Both the position numbers and the translations under genes were made by a program. DNA of 64,000 nt from Pseudopyrenochaeta lycopersici (taxonomy: Eukaryota > Ascomycota > Dothideomycetes > Pleosporales > Pseudopyrenochaetaceae), in the NCBI GenBank assembly GCA_003313425.1, contig NHZP01000079.1, forward strand, positions 1 to 64,000. Direction: 5' to 3'. Below, in pieces: positions 24,401 to 35,811 of the stretch. The number at the start of each line of letters is the position of its first letter. Position 1 is the stretch's first letter. The notes under the pieces were generated by a model, which had not been told where the DNA came from, made no database searches, and saw only the letters and a list, made by a program, of their open reading frames with translations.

Positions 24401-26589
24401 CGCTAGAACTGACATTCTTGGTGCACCAGTCTATGACTGGAACCCGATCGAACCTCGCTTCAGGAATTTCCTGCGACCTCGAGAGCAGCCCTGGCTTAGA
24501 GACCATGTCGTTCAGGGCGACGTCTTATTTCCAGCTTGCGGCTACCTCTGTATGGCAATAGAAGCTTGCAGACAGATGTGCATTATTGCACCATCGACAT
24601 TCTTACCCCAAGGATCTAAGAACGTATTGGAGTACAGGCTACGAGAGGTCAGTATCTCTAGAGCACTAGTCGTCCCCGAATCCGACGAAGGTGTCAAAAT
24701 CTCATTCTGCATGCGTTGCCAATCGAGCAGCGGCACTGCCCTATCAGACGTATGGCACGAGTTTCGTGTCTTCTCGTATCCCAACGATGGAGGATGGGTT
24801 GAGAATTGTCGGGGTCTTGTTTCCGTGTCGACCCAAGCGACTGGCGACGATGTTGACGCAGACATGCCTGAGTGAATGGACAGAAGCGCGTGCAGACGGC
24901 ACGCAAAAAATTGAGCCGAATTGCTTCTACAAGAGCGTTGACGCCATTGGTCTCTCGTATGTACCGTTATTCCAAGGCCTCCAAAGCATAACCATCGATC
25001 CTCATGTTCCCGCTCAAGTTGCTGGGGCCATCGAAGTGACCCACACGCGGATCGCCAATCCGAAAGAGTTTGAGCATGATCGATTATTACATCCTGCTAC
25101 TCTAGGTAGCTTTCTTCAGCTCGCACTTGCAGCCCTTGGGGGTCCCAAACTTCGTAAACTGAAGGGTGCAATGGTGCCCACATTCATGGAAGAAATATCG
25201 ATTTCTGCAGATATCGCCGCCCAAATCGGCGACCAACTCAACGTTGTAGTCAGCGCCCAGCGACATGGATCAAGAGAAGCGAAAGCCAACATCTTCGCCC
25301 TGGATCCATCCACTTCGAAGCCAGTGGTGCTCATGGATGGGTTCAAGTTTGTTGCTATCAATGGTGCCAATGAGCCTATCGAGGTGCAGTCATTGGCAAA
25401 GCACTGCTACAAGCCGATCTGGGAGCCTGATGGGACCCATTGACCGCCAAAACCTGGACCGGGAGCTACAAGCGGCACCACGACCAGATGATCGACCGAA
25501 GACTGTCAGGCAACTGGAGTTGCTGTCGTACTACTTCATCGATAAAGCCCTTCGCGAAGTCAACGACGATGACGTATCTACCATGCTTCCTCACAATCAA
25601 AAGTTCTATCGGAACCTGTGCGAGCTGCGAGACGCTGTGTTAGCGAAGACACATCCACAGCAAACAGATGAGTGGCACCAGCTTCACAACCCCGAGACTG
25701 CCACTAAACTTCAGGCCCTTGTGGAGTACTATCGAAATCATCAGACGGCGTATGATGGCAGGCTTCTAGTACGAGTAGGGGAGGCCCTACATTCAGTATT
25801 CAGACAAGAGGTCGAACCTCTCGCGTTGATGATGCAGGAGAATCTGCTGAAAGACTGCTACACCACCGCCTTCGGAATGCCCAATACATATGCGCAGATA
25901 TCCCGATACGTCACCATGCTTTCCCATAAGTATCCCAACCTAGACTATCTCGAGATCGGCGCTGGTACGGGTGGTGCGACGGTTCCGACGCTTCAAGGGC
26001 TGAAGGGCTGTGAAGATGTCCACACGTACCCGCGACTGAAGTCGTACACATACACCGACATTTCATCCTACTTCTTCCAACGCGCCGCAGAGAAGTTTGA
26101 GGACTTCTCGCAGTTCATGAACTTTAAGAAGCTCGATGTTGAGCAAGATCCTGAAACACAGGACTTCAAGCCTGCGTCCTACGATGTTATCGTTGCAGCC
26201 AACGTACTCCACGCCACATCCGACATGCATCGCACGATGGCACATGCACGGCAGCTTTTACGGCCAGGAGGCAAACTCATCCTTCTTGAAATGACCAATC
26301 GCCTTCTTGCAGCCTCAGTCATCTTTGGCACACTACCAGGCTGGTGGAACGCATCGGAAGAGTGGCGGACTGATGGCCCGCTGCTCACTGAGACTCAGTG
26401 GGAAGATGTGCTGCGCTCTACTGGTTTCGGTAGTCTTCAAGCAAGTAGCCCGGATGTACTGGACCCGCTGGAGGAGGGTACAAGGCTCATGATAGCCACG
26501 GCCGTCGAAACCAGGTCAACTCTCTGCAATGGCTTGCCCAGGCCGCCAGAGAACCCTCTCATTACCATCCTGTGCTCCGACTTTCCGAT

Positions 26590-29500
26590 CAGAGATGTCA
26601 ACAATCAAGCCGATCAAGCCCTCGTCGTCGGCTTGGCTTGAGGCTTGATTTGGAGTCGTTAGGCTTGACTTGTTTGACTTGATTGCTTAGATAAGGCTGG
26701 CTTGGCTTGAAGCTTAATCGGTGGCTTGATTGTTTATTGTTGTAGAGATCGCTCGGCTATACTAATTACTCGACCTCCTGGCCCCAATAGCACAACTTGT
26801 ATATAGCGTCTATTTCAGTGTCAGTTATTCTTGCTGTAGCAACGCTGCTGCCTTGATCAAAGCCAGCCTTATACCACCGCCTTATACACTGAATAGCAGC
26901 CAGTAACTGGGGTGAGATCTTCCGCCTTCGGGGCTCAAGCAGGTCGCCAAGCTCGCTGAACATACGCTCACACTCGCAGCTTGACGCTGGGATAGAGATG
27001 ACGTCGATAGCCATCTTAGAGAGATTAGGGTAGCGATCGCGCAAGCTTACCCAGTATTTAATTGGGAAGTTTGCGGCATCACTACCCTTCTCAACCCTTA
27101 GCTCGCACCTCTTCCACCTATTAAACTCGTCTATCTCGCTGTCCTCAGCAGCCGCGCTAGCCTCAGGATCGATGAGGGCTTCAATAGCCTCGTCGATATC
27201 GTTGGTAACAACCTTTGGCCGCCTCACTAGGCGTGGTGAGCGGTTGTATTCAGCCCAAAGCGCGCGGAACGCGCAATTATTAGCGTCCAGCCACTCAGGC
27301 TTGTCAGCCCAGGCAACGTCGCAGTAAGTTTTATAGCGCGGATGGAGTATCGTTGCCGCGTAGTACGCTGGTGAGAGGTCGAGTTTATTGTAGTAATCGC
27401 TAGCCTTCGCCCAGGCAGCGCGAAGGTTGATCGCGAGATGGTCCTCAGGCGCGTCGTCGTGCGCATTATAGTCGACTGCCTCGTACACCTTGACGCGCTG
27501 CTCGTAGTAAGTAAGTATAAACTCAAAGACTGGGATGACCTCAGCAATAGCGCCATAACGGCCACTTTTGCCGCGACCTTCAAGCCGCTTTGTTGCCAAC
27601 TTTAGCGGCTTTAGTACGTCTATGTACTCAGTAACGACCGCCCAATCGGCGGCTGTTAGCCCGTCCGATCGCATCCAGGGCGCTGCCTCCGGCAGCTTGT
27701 TGCCGCGACTTATCGCGTACGTGTCCTCATCTCGCACGCGGCGTATATGGTGGTTAGCGTAGGCGTTAACTGCTGGCTGCAGTTCCACGGCGCGCTCAAA
27801 GGCAGAGTAGTACGAGTTCCAGCGCGTGACAACTGGCTTAATTGGCTCAAGTATCCTGTGTTGATCTGTGGGCAGCTCAGCGTTAGCGAGGCGCTGAAAG
27901 TTTTTAAAAAGCTCATGTTGTTGCGGCGTTTTGATGTAGTTAATAACGCTAAGAAGCACGCCTAAAGGCCCATCCTCGCGCCATTTGCGCATTAACTCGC
28001 TCTCAGCAGCAAGCTCACCGCTATCGTTGTCGTACGCGTCGTCGTTGTTACCCCAGAGTAGCGTCTGACCGATGAGGTTAAGGATGTGAGGGCCACAACG
28101 GAGGCGGCGATGGGGAGCGATGAAGCCCATCTGCTGCGCGAGCTTGAGGACGGCAGCGTCGTTGTTAGTAGCGTTGTCAAGCATAAAGTAGCCAACTGTA
28201 CGCGGATTTATGCCGAACTGCTGCAGCGTTTTGCTAACTACTTCAGCAATCTTCTCGCCAGTGTGAGCGCCCGTCAGCTGCGGCAGCGCGATAGGTACGT
28301 CTACAAGGTCACCAACGCTGTTAACGTAGTGAGCAACAACGCCTAAGAAGCCACGCTTGCCGCCTTTAGTCGTCCAGCTGTCAAAGCTGATGTGGACCTT
28401 GCTTATTGATTGCGACAGCTCAGCGACAACCTGCGGCTGCATAAAGTCGAAACGGCGCATTACAAAGCGTGAAACACTCGCATGGGAGGTCCACAATACC
28501 GCCACTGCCTCAGGATTTGCAGCTTCAAGCAGCCGTCGAAACGCGGGGGACTCAAACTCAGAAATTGGATGGTTGTTCTCGACGAGCCATGCGACAGCAG
28601 CATGTCGAAAATCCTGAATGCTAAAGCCGGCAAGCTCGTTGGCAACGTCTTGGGATACCTTGACTTTGCCGGCCTTGAAGACAGCGCGCAGCCCGCTCTT
28701 ACCTGCCTTCGTCGCAGCGTGCGCTTTGCCTGGAGCTGCGTAACGATGGCCGCGTTTATTCTGCTCTAAATGGCGCGCTGAGGTCGACGTCGATAGCGTT
28801 GTTTCGTATATGCCGCCGCCACCAGCGTCGATAATCTTGTGCTCATGACAATAGCGACAGACAAAGAAGGTGCGGTCTGGGTCCTTAATGAGCGCAACGC
28901 GAAAGCCGTAGAGGTATACCCAGCTCTTTTTCTGCCTCTGCGTAGCCAACGGCTTGCAGTATTGAGGTAAACGTGACCAATTAATCCCCTCGAAGTCGTC
29001 TGCAAAGCGCTCATCAAAGCCCTTACTACTATTATTATTATCTTCTAACGTAGCTACTGTTGCAGCCTTGCTGCCCTCAATAGACGTGACGATCGCAACG
29101 TTAGGCTGAGACTCGCGCAACTGCGACTCAAAGGTGGGTGGCTCGGTAGCCTGAGACGCGGCAGTCGTCAGTGCTTTGCGCGGCGATAGACGCTGAGATA
29201 GTTGCTGGGTCGTATTAACGTCGACAGGCTGGGACTCGATGCTACAAGCAGCGACCCTTAGGCGCTTGTTCGGGACAGCAGCGCTGTTACGGGGACGTTT
29301 AGGGGCTTTGTTAAGCGGCATAGCAACAATAGGGGCGTAAAAAACTACTAAGTAACTGTCTATATAGGCAAAGGCGACAGTATAGGTAGATGACGCGTAA
29401 GATGGACGCGTAAAGTAGCTTTAGGTAGGTAGCTGAGATGCTTACTAAGCTAACTATAACACCAGGAAAGTATCGCGAGATCGCTCGTACAGCAAACTTA

Positions 29501-29708
29501 GTAGCCTCATTGAAATCGAAGCTAAAACATGTTGCTGAACACTCCCGCAACACTAAAACATCAAGCCAATCAAGCTAACCAATCAAGCTTCGTATTAAGG
29601 CTTGATTTGATTGCAAAAATACTAGGACGAGGCTTGGATTGATCGAATTGACGATCGTCAAGCCAATCAATCAAGTGCTTGATTGTAGCTTGATTGTTGA
29701 CATCTCTG
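26590..29708. mobile_element. hAT transposon inserted in the PKS (family C)
   Basis: A 3,119-bp element with terminal inverted repeats CAGAGATGTCAACAATCAAG at 26590 and, inverted, ending at 29708. It is flanked by the perfect 8-bp target duplication TTTCCGAT (26582-26589 and 29709-29716). Both subterminal zones are packed with CAATCAAGC/GCTTGATTG motifs (26600-26740 and 29560-29700). It carries one intact transposase on the minus strand, opposite to the PKS. It is the cleanest recent insertion in the window. Confidence 0.97.
26766..29321 (-). CDS. hAT family transposase (intact, family C)
   Basis: An 851-residue open frame. The N-terminus is basic (KRPRNSAAVPNKRLR, a likely nuclear signal). 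A BED-type finger follows (FFVCRYCHEHK...ARHLEQNKRGH, about residues 150-195). The hAT core has SFDSWTTKGG and GYFMLDNATNNDAAVLK, then RLRCGPHILNL. The C-terminal dimerisation region carries YPNLSKMAIDVISIPASSCECERMFSELGD, whose Glu in CERMFS is the third acidic site. It is longer than the family B enzyme (775) and clearly a different family. No stops or frame breaks, although the PKS around it has several. Confidence 0.94.
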   Translation of the reverse strand: MPLNKAPKRPRNSAAVPNKRLRVAACSIESQPVDVNTTQQLSQRLSPRKALTTAASQATEPPTFESQLRESQPNVAIVTSIEGSKAATVATLEDNNNSSKGFDERFADDFEGINWSRLPQYCKPLATQRQKKSWVYLYGFRVALIKDPDRTFFVCRYCHEHKIIDAGGGGIYETTLSTSTSARHLEQNKRGHRYAAPGKAHAATKAGKSGLRAVFKAGKVKVSQDVANELAGFSIQDFRHAAVAWLVENNHPISEFESPAFRRLLEAANPEAVAVLWTSHASVSRFVMRRFDFMQPQVVAELSQSISKVHISFDSWTTKGGKRGFLGVVAHYVNSVGDLVDVPIALPQLTGAHTGEKIAEVVSKTLQQFGINPRTVGYFMLDNATNNDAAVLKLAQQMGFIAPHRRLRCGPHILNLIGQTLLWGNNDDAYDNDSGELAAESELMRKWREDGPLGVLLSVINYIKTPQQHELFKNFQRLANAELPTDQHRILEPIKPVVTRWNSYYSAFERAVELQPAVNAYANHHIRRVRDEDTYAISRGNKLPEAAPWMRSDGLTAADWAVVTEYIDVLKPLKLATKRLEGRGKSGRYGAIAEVIPVFEFILTYYEQRVKVYEAVDYNAHDDAPEDHLAINLRAAWAKASDYYNKLDLSPAYYAATILHPRYKTYCDVAWADKPEWLDANNCAFRALWAEYNRSPRLVRRPKVVTNDIDEAIEALIDPEASAAAEDSEIDEFNRWKRCELRVEKGSDAANFPIKYWVSLRDRYPNLSKMAIDVISIPASSCECERMFSELGDLLEPRRRKISPQLLAAIQCIRRWYKAGFDQGSSVATARITDTEIDAIYKLCYWGQEVE

Positions 29709-32526
29709 TTTCCGATCAAGGTAAACAGGCTAGACATGCCGTTGGCGCTTAAGGTCAGGATGGAAAGGGCAGGCCTTCAAGTATAGCTTGCGTCGCTATC
29801 TAGGCTGAAACAGCAAGATATAACCGGCACAATCTGCGTCAGCTTTGTTGAGCTTGATGAACCACTCTTCGCCAGCCCTTCGACTGACCAATTTAAGACC
29901 CTCCAACGCTTCGCTGACATATACACGGGCCTAATTTGGGTGACTCGTGGAGCAGCGTCTTCCAACCCCGAGCGCCATGAGCTTGCAATTTTCCAGGGGC
30001 TTGCTCGTACCTTGAGAGCAGGGCATGAAGCATTCTCTTGTATCACTGTCGATCTAGATGCGGAGAAGAAGTTACCTGCCAAGGGGGTCGCTGACCTTTT
30101 GTACCGCATATACGAAAAGCAATTGAGCCCAGGATCTTACTCTGTGTCTGATGACGGCGAATTCATTGAGAGAGGGGGCGTGCTTCATATCAAGCGCGCA
30201 GTTGAGGATGAGACGTCGAATAAGTTCGTTGCCAGACGCACCGATCCGTTATCGCTGCCACCACAGCTGGAGGATATCGTACAAAGAGATCGCCGGCTGA
30301 AGCTCAAAGTCTCCGACTCGGGCCTGAAGGGGCCTTTTGTCTTCGAAGACGATCCGATAGCGAAACGGCCGATGTTGCCTCAAGAAGTTGAGGTCGAAGT
30401 TCAAGCTGCCAATCTCGACTCAAAGGGCATCCAAATACTTAGTGGTGAACTTTCGAATCAAAACTTAGGCCAAGAGTGCGCGGGTGTTGTTACAAAGATT
30501 GGTAATACCATTTCAGGTCTCTCGGTGGGTGATCGTGTCACTGCCTGGTGCACCGGCACTTTCGCCGCGCATGTCCGCACTCCAGCAACTTTTGTGCACA
30601 GAATTCCCGATGATGCGAGCTTTGAGGCCGCCGCGACATTCCAGTAGCTTATTCTACTGCCTTTCATGCCTTGGTACACACAGCGTGCATAGGGGCTGAT
30701 GATACAGTCCTCGTTCACGAAGCTGCAGCTCCTGTCGGTCAAGCTGCCCTTCTGATCGCCTCGATGCTTGGAGCAGTTATCTTCGTGACTGTCAATTCGG
30801 CCGAGGAGAAGACTCACCTCACAGAGTCATACGGCATTGATCCAAGCCGAATCTTCTCCAGTCAAGATCTGAAGTTTGTTGTTCCAGTCCGGCGAGCAAC
30901 AAAGGGCCGTGGTGTGGATGTTGCTTTGAATACGCTTTCAGGCGAAGCACTTCAGGCTACATTCAGCTGCGTCGCACCCTTCGGCAAATTTATTGATCTT
31001 GCAAAGGACAACTCACAGACCAATGCGCGGCTGGAAATGGCTCCATTCGACAAGAGTGTGTCATTCACGTCCGTCAACATGGCACACCTGCGTCAACAGA
31101 ATGTCAAACTTGCCGGCAGAATCTTCCAGGAGGCGATGAAGTTCGTTATGGACGAGAAGTTGCAAGCAGTTTCGCCGATCGACTTGAGGTCATGGTCAAA
31201 GTTGACTGAAGCAATCGAAATGGTGCAGAATGAGAAGTATACGAGCAGAGCGATCATGGTCCCGACCACAGGTGATCAGGTCTTAGTAAGCACCTCATAT
31301 TACCATTTCTTTCGAAATGGAAGGCTGACAGGTTTTTAGGTTGCACAGAAACCGCCCGAGAGCATCCTCTTTAACTCAGACGTATCCTACCTCCTCGCCG
31401 GCGGTCTCGGTGGTCTAGGGCGCAGCATATCTCGCTGGCTAACCACCCACGGTGCCAAAAACCTAACCTCCGTCTCCCGCTCTGGTGCTTCTTCCGCCGA
31501 AGCATCGTCTTTCATCTCCTCCCCCGAAGACTCCGGCATTCGCACCGCAGTTCTCCAGTGCGACATCTCCGATGCATTCGCCCTCTCATCCACTCTCTCA
31601 GACACCTTGAAGACCTTCCCACCTATCCGCGGCGTCATACAGGGCGCCATGACACTCAACGACTCGCTGTTCAGTAGCATGACGCATGAACAGTGGACAT
31701 CAACCATCTTCCCCAAAGTCCACGGTTCAAAGAACCTCCACGAAGCCACACTCTCCCAACCCTTGGATTTCTTCATCCTTGTCTCCTCTCTCCACTCCTT
31801 CATCCGCAATGCAGGACAATCAAACTACGCCGCGGGCTGTGCCTATCAAGTCGCACTGGCCAAGTATCGCAATAACCTAGGCTTGCCGGCCACGGCAATT
31901 GATCTAGGTATTGTCGGCGGCGTGGGATATGTGGTAGAGAAGAAGAGAGCGGAAAAAAGATCAAAGTGCAAGAGTTCAAACACATTAACGAAGCAGAGAT
32001 GCTAGCACTTATCGAATTGGGAATCCGACAGCCAATGACCGGCCATTTAGTTACGGGACTGGACTCTTATCTCGACATCGCAACGATGAAGGAAGGCAAT
32101 ATGCCGTTCTTCGCAAAGGATCCAGTACTAAGTCATCTCGAGTACCTTCGCCCGCATTTCAAGACCGAAACTACAGTGCAGTCTACAAACGACGGGGCAA
32201 CGCCAGCTTCCCTCTCGCTGGCCGCTCAACTCGCCTCCGCGCCGTCCACCGAGCAGGCGAAATATTATATCCAGACTGCCCTCATCAATAAGCTTTCTCG
32301 TAGCTTAATGACGGATTCGTCTGAGCTGGATGCTATTCGCTCGATGAGCGCGTATGGAACCGACTCGCTGGTCGCCGTCGAGATGAAGAACTGGATCCAG
32401 CGCGAGACCAAGGTGACAGTCAGTGTATTTGACATCTTGCAGGCGACGAGTATTGAAAGTTTAGTTGAGAGAATTGCTGAACGGGTTGGTGGCCAGAGCG
32501 AGCGAGAGCGAGGGCGAGGCCAGTAA

Positions 32527-32997
32527 AAGGAAAGTCAAAAATTGCAGAGGATGAAAAGGGATATAAAATTGCAACAACGAAGTGAGTGAAAGACCACATA
32601 ATCTGACAATAAATCTAGGGAAAGAATGAATGACTTTCTACTTTGCTTATTCTGGGAGGATGAAGCGTTCTAGCGTTGGAGCTTCTGGTGTTTATACCCT
32701 GTATTTCCTTTTCGATGTCTGAGGAATAGTATTTTCTATGTAATCAAGTTTACGAAAAAAACGAAGTTAATGTCAATCGCAGGAGGGGTATCATATGCCA
32801 TATTCCCAAAACGCCGTGAATGCAAATATGTCTTCGTCAATCGCTCGTTGTTCATCGTCCTTGTAAAGCCTGAGGATGGAAGTCAGTCAGAGTCGTACTC
32901 AACTAGCGCGGATATCAATGCTGGCTTTTTCGTTGGTATATCCCCTGCCGCTGCCTCTTCTGGCGGAAGCGCTTTGGTTGAGGGTGTTTCAAGCTCT
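32527..32997. other. 3' flank of the PKS
   Basis: A-rich downstream sequence with no recognisable gene. It probably holds the former PKS transcript end. Confidence 0.4.
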
Positions 32998-33294
32998 TTA
33001 TTCGGTTGGTCCTCCCTCTTTCACTTTAAAATTCCAAAACTGGGTTTCGGCATCGGGGGCCCTGGCTTCGCAAAAAAAAGGATCCATTACAACTTTTATG
33101 TTGCCAACCAGTGTTTTTTGTAGATTCTGTCGGCTCTTCTCTGCTGCGATTTCCGACTTCAGCTCCTTCGACTTCGGAGCAGTCTTGACAACCTCCTCGG
33201 TCTTCTTCTCGGCGAAGAGTGGCTTCCAGGATACATCCTCTAGCGCTCGATCGATGGCATTGCTCGTGCCAAGCTCGATCAGACCCGCACGCAT
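32998..33294 (-). CDS. Hypothetical charged protein (fragment)
   Basis: A 98-residue minus-strand frame. It has a Lys/Glu-rich central helix (KTAPKSKELKSEIAAEKSRQ, then NLQKTL) and ends in FWNFKVKEGGPTE. Composition is coding-like, but I do not recognise the family, there is no signal peptide, and the frame may be part of a longer spliced gene. It lies between the PKS end and a hAT remnant. Confidence 0.3.
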   Translation of the reverse strand: MRAGLIELGTSNAIDRALEDVSWKPLFAEKKTEEVVKTAPKSKELKSEIAAEKSRQNLQKTLVGNIKVVMDPFFCEARAPDAETQFWNFKVKEGGPTE

Positions 33295-33339
33295 TCGATC
33301 CGCGTCTGTCTCAACAATAGGGCAGTTCGAGAGGTTAGA

Positions 33340-34014
33340 AAATTATGGAAAGACCACTTCAAGCCACCTATAGAGCAGCGGCTTTACTCAAGATTCGCTA
33401 GAAACGCCATACGAGCGATGGAAGCGTGAGAGGTATTTAAATATAGATGTTGGTAGTACAATAGGTGATGACTTTGAGCGTTTTATCATAGTATGTTTGC
33501 TGAATGTTCTTTACAGTTAAGCTAATTAATTCTACAGGCTACTCCTGTCTCTATTGGTGAACAGTCTCCGCTTGAATATTGGCTTGAGCCAACGCAGCAG
33601 AAGACGTATCCTGAACTCAGTTTATTGGCCATCAACATACCATCTATACCCCCGATGTCCGCAGAGGTGGAGCGTATATTTAGTAGTTCTCGGCGTACGG
33701 TCTCATGGGATCGAACGAGGCTTTCAATCAAGACGCTAGAGATGCCGGAGTGCTTGAAGCATTGGGTCACGACTGGGCTTTCTTATGAGACTTTTCTGAC
33801 AGATGAAGCGGTTCAGAGGGCTATAGAGTCTACGGAACAGGAGTTTGCGTGCCTAGAGGATAAATTAGAGGGCAACAAGCCATAATACTACTGCTACACC
33901 GTACGTCATACATCACCGCTTCGAATTATTGAATCAAACTGAATCTGAGCCCTGATTCAATGAATCACCCTGAAGCAGGCTCTGCTTCAGGATCAGTCCG
34001 GTTCAATGCATCTG
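33340..34014 (+). mobile_element. 5'-truncated hAT remnant (family D)
   Basis: Only the end of a transposase is left. VRKLWKDHFKPPIEQRLYSRF is read around 33335-33410. A 47-nt intron lies at 33491-33537. Then 33538-33885 encodes the hAT dimerisation region with PLEYWLEPTQQKTYPELSLLAINIPSIPP and MSAEVERIFSSSRRTVS. Cys is replaced by Val in the CERVFS motif, but the Glu is kept. Downstream to about 34014 are repeated TGAATCA-like motifs (33930-33975) and a possible end in ...ATGCATCTG, resembling the subterminal repeats of the other hATs. The left end and catalytic core are missing. Confidence 0.7.
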
Positions 34015-34724
34015 TCAGATGTAAGGCCCGATAGGGTGTTAGATGTCACGTGTGGATCTCCAAGTTGCGAGATCCTAGATGGTAGCACAAACTCTCGGGT
34101 GTAACCACTTGGCGGAGGGACACACAAAAAGGCAGAAAATAGAGAACACACAATCAATCACGTTCATCATTAAAATTCATCAAAGATCAAGCCAAATAGT
34201 CCTTGAATCTGACAGCATCACTAACCACTGCCCTCATCGCCCATCTTAACAAAGGCCGTTCTAGAAGATGGCTAATCCGGTTGTTGCAAGGGATTTGCAA
34301 AATAGACAAAGGAGGGCGTAAACTTCCTGAACTGAGGCAGCTGATGTGCAAACGGTGCGCCACACCGCAGAGCTGTTAATGCTTAGTCGACGATGAGAAA
34401 TAAGTTGGCGTTTTCGCAGGCTCCGCATGCACTCTCCCACTCGTATGGTGTGAGCACATAGCCGCTTGCTTGCTAAACTATCTCTACAAGGACAGCAATG
34501 ATCCCTCTCTTCGCGAATTTCTAAAGCTTTTTCGTGAGTTAAGCTCTGTCTTGCATAAGGTCGAGAGACAGTAGCCCTGCTGGAGCCCCACATCGTGAAA
34601 TTTTATTGTTAGAACCTTCCAACGCCTGCGGAGGGTTAGTTGATTTCTAGCTGTGCTCAGGGAAGGCCATAAATACTAGTGGGCCATAGTATCCACCAAA
34701 CTGCCCTTGGAGTGCAGCAATCTG
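34015..34724. other. Gene-free spacer
   Basis: An open minus-strand frame (34261-34593) of unknown meaning is present. No recognisable motif, RNA or repeat. Confidence 0.35.
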
Positions 34725-34848
34725 CGGAGTTTCCTCGAGGATATCCAAATGGATATCCAAACAAGGGAGTTTGATTTGGCTGGATATATATGGATATCCA
34801 TTTTAGCTAACATGATGTCCAATTTGGCTATCCAAATTTAGAACTCTG
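34725..34848. repeat. Short imperfect inverted repeat, possible MITE relic
   Basis: About 124 bp with GGAGTTTCC at the left, the complement of AGAGTTCTAAATTTGG at the right, and several GGATATCC/GGATATATATGGATATCC palindromes between. The end GAACTCTG resembles a hAT terminus, but no 8-bp duplication is found on the flanks. Confidence 0.4.
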
Positions 34849-35072
34849 ATGGACAGTGACTTTCATCTGCTTGAATTAAACTCGTTTTACTATTTTGCCT
34901 GGAACTCTGCATATTCGTTCCCTCACGCGTTCTCAAGTGCAGTTACAGTACATCTATATGCATGGTGTCGTGGCAAATCGGAAGCTGGAGCCTTCCGTAT
35001 AGGAGACCAATTGTCTGTCGATACAGATCCATCCCAACCGTACCGTGCCAACTTGGCCATGTCCTTCATAGG

Positions 35073-35742
35073 TCATGTAGCCGTAGTCCTCTTGTCAGCA
35101 GCGGCCGAAACTCTTTCTGTCTCCTGAAAAGTCCCAAATCCGGCCTTGCGTTTGTGCTGATCGAGTAATTGTGCTATGGCGTCCAAAAACTCCATCTTTT
35201 CGTTCTCCAGGACAATTATCCTTTCCCTGACTTGAGAGAGCTCTTGTTCTGCTTCAGAGAGCCTTCCGCTCATCTCAGACACGAAGTTTGCGGGGAGGAT
35301 TCTGTAATTGGGGTCCTCCAGGCTCTTCAGCGACCTGGCAGGTAGAGCAGGGAGCAGGAGGACTTACTGTACGCCTGGGAACTTTGCTTCCTACCCTCTG
35401 ATGCTCGTCCTCCGAGTCATCCTCGATTGGAGACTTTGCACGTTTCATACCCCTAGGGTGCTTAAACATGCGGCTGTACGACGGGGAGGAGGCATTGCTC
35501 TTTGGTTTGGCCGACTTTGCGATTGCCTATATCCAAAAAATGTGAGGCTGCAGCTAACTGGAGTAATGGTCGCCACGTACCCGCCATGCTGCCATGGTAC
35601 CTTCTGAATCACTTTCCCGGACTGTAGATGTGCCCTGGTAGGGTCAGCGTGCTCTGTATTGTCCATGAACACGTACACTCGCGTTGTCAGTGTCGTCCAC
35701 AACCGTCGGTACGCCGCTCTTTGGAGGTTGCGAAGCGTGCAT
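35073..35742 (-). CDS. Coiled-coil hypothetical protein, multi-exon
   Basis: Minus-strand gene whose ATG at 35742 (MHASQPPKSGVPTVV) lies about 60 bp downstream of a TATA box. Exon-like pieces follow. About 35570-35702 contains HADPTRAHLQSGKVIQKVPW. A basic segment at 35330-35470 (MFKHPRGMKRAKSPIEDDSE) includes PCSTCQ. At 35073-35282 a long amphipathic coiled coil (SEAEQELSQVRERIIVLENE) ends the protein. Frame changes between pieces imply short introns that I could not place exactly. No known domain is recognised. The charged middle and coiled coil suggest a protein-interaction or nuclear role, which is inference. Confidence 0.45.
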
Positions 35743-35801
35743 CCTTGAGTAGTTCAAAAAAGTTGCTGAGAGGAAATGAGGATGCTGAGAGGTACGGGAC
35801 T

Positions 35802-35811
35802 CCTTTTATAG
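35802..35811 (-). promoter_or_regulatory. TATA box of the coiled-coil gene
   Basis: CTATAAAAGG on the minus strand, about 60 bp upstream of the ATG at 35742, a normal spacing in filamentous fungi. Confidence 0.5.

Larger units (their letters stand above)
21498..32526 (+). pseudogene. Highly reducing polyketide synthase, broken by frameshifts and a hAT insertion
   Basis: Without its 3.1-kb insertion this is a gene of about 7.9 kb, the usual size for a fungal HR-PKS. KS: exon 21498-21689, intron 21690-21757, active-site Cys in DTACSS (codon 22106), His in EAHGTGT and in NVGH. AT: GHSSGE (Ser codon 23514). DH: HVVQGDVLFP has its His, but the partner motif reads HPATLGS instead of HPxTLDS. CMeT: LEIGAGTGGAT (about 25950). 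ER: 29.7-31.3 kb, NADPH site AAAPVGQAA. KR: YLLAGGLGGLG and SNYAAG, after an intron at 31286-31339. ACP: YGTDSL (Ser codon 32365). No release domain follows. Breaks: frameshifts near 22348, 24865, 25438, 30645 and 31950, and a TAG at 29784. The hAT sits at 26590-29708; its 8-bp duplication leaves the PKS frame in register on both sides. The product is unknown. Confidence 0.92.

Noticed and set aside
34261..34593. 110-codon minus-strand frame as a gene
   Set aside because: Rich in Arg, Ser and Cys without a recognisable pattern; no promoter or conserved motif to support it.
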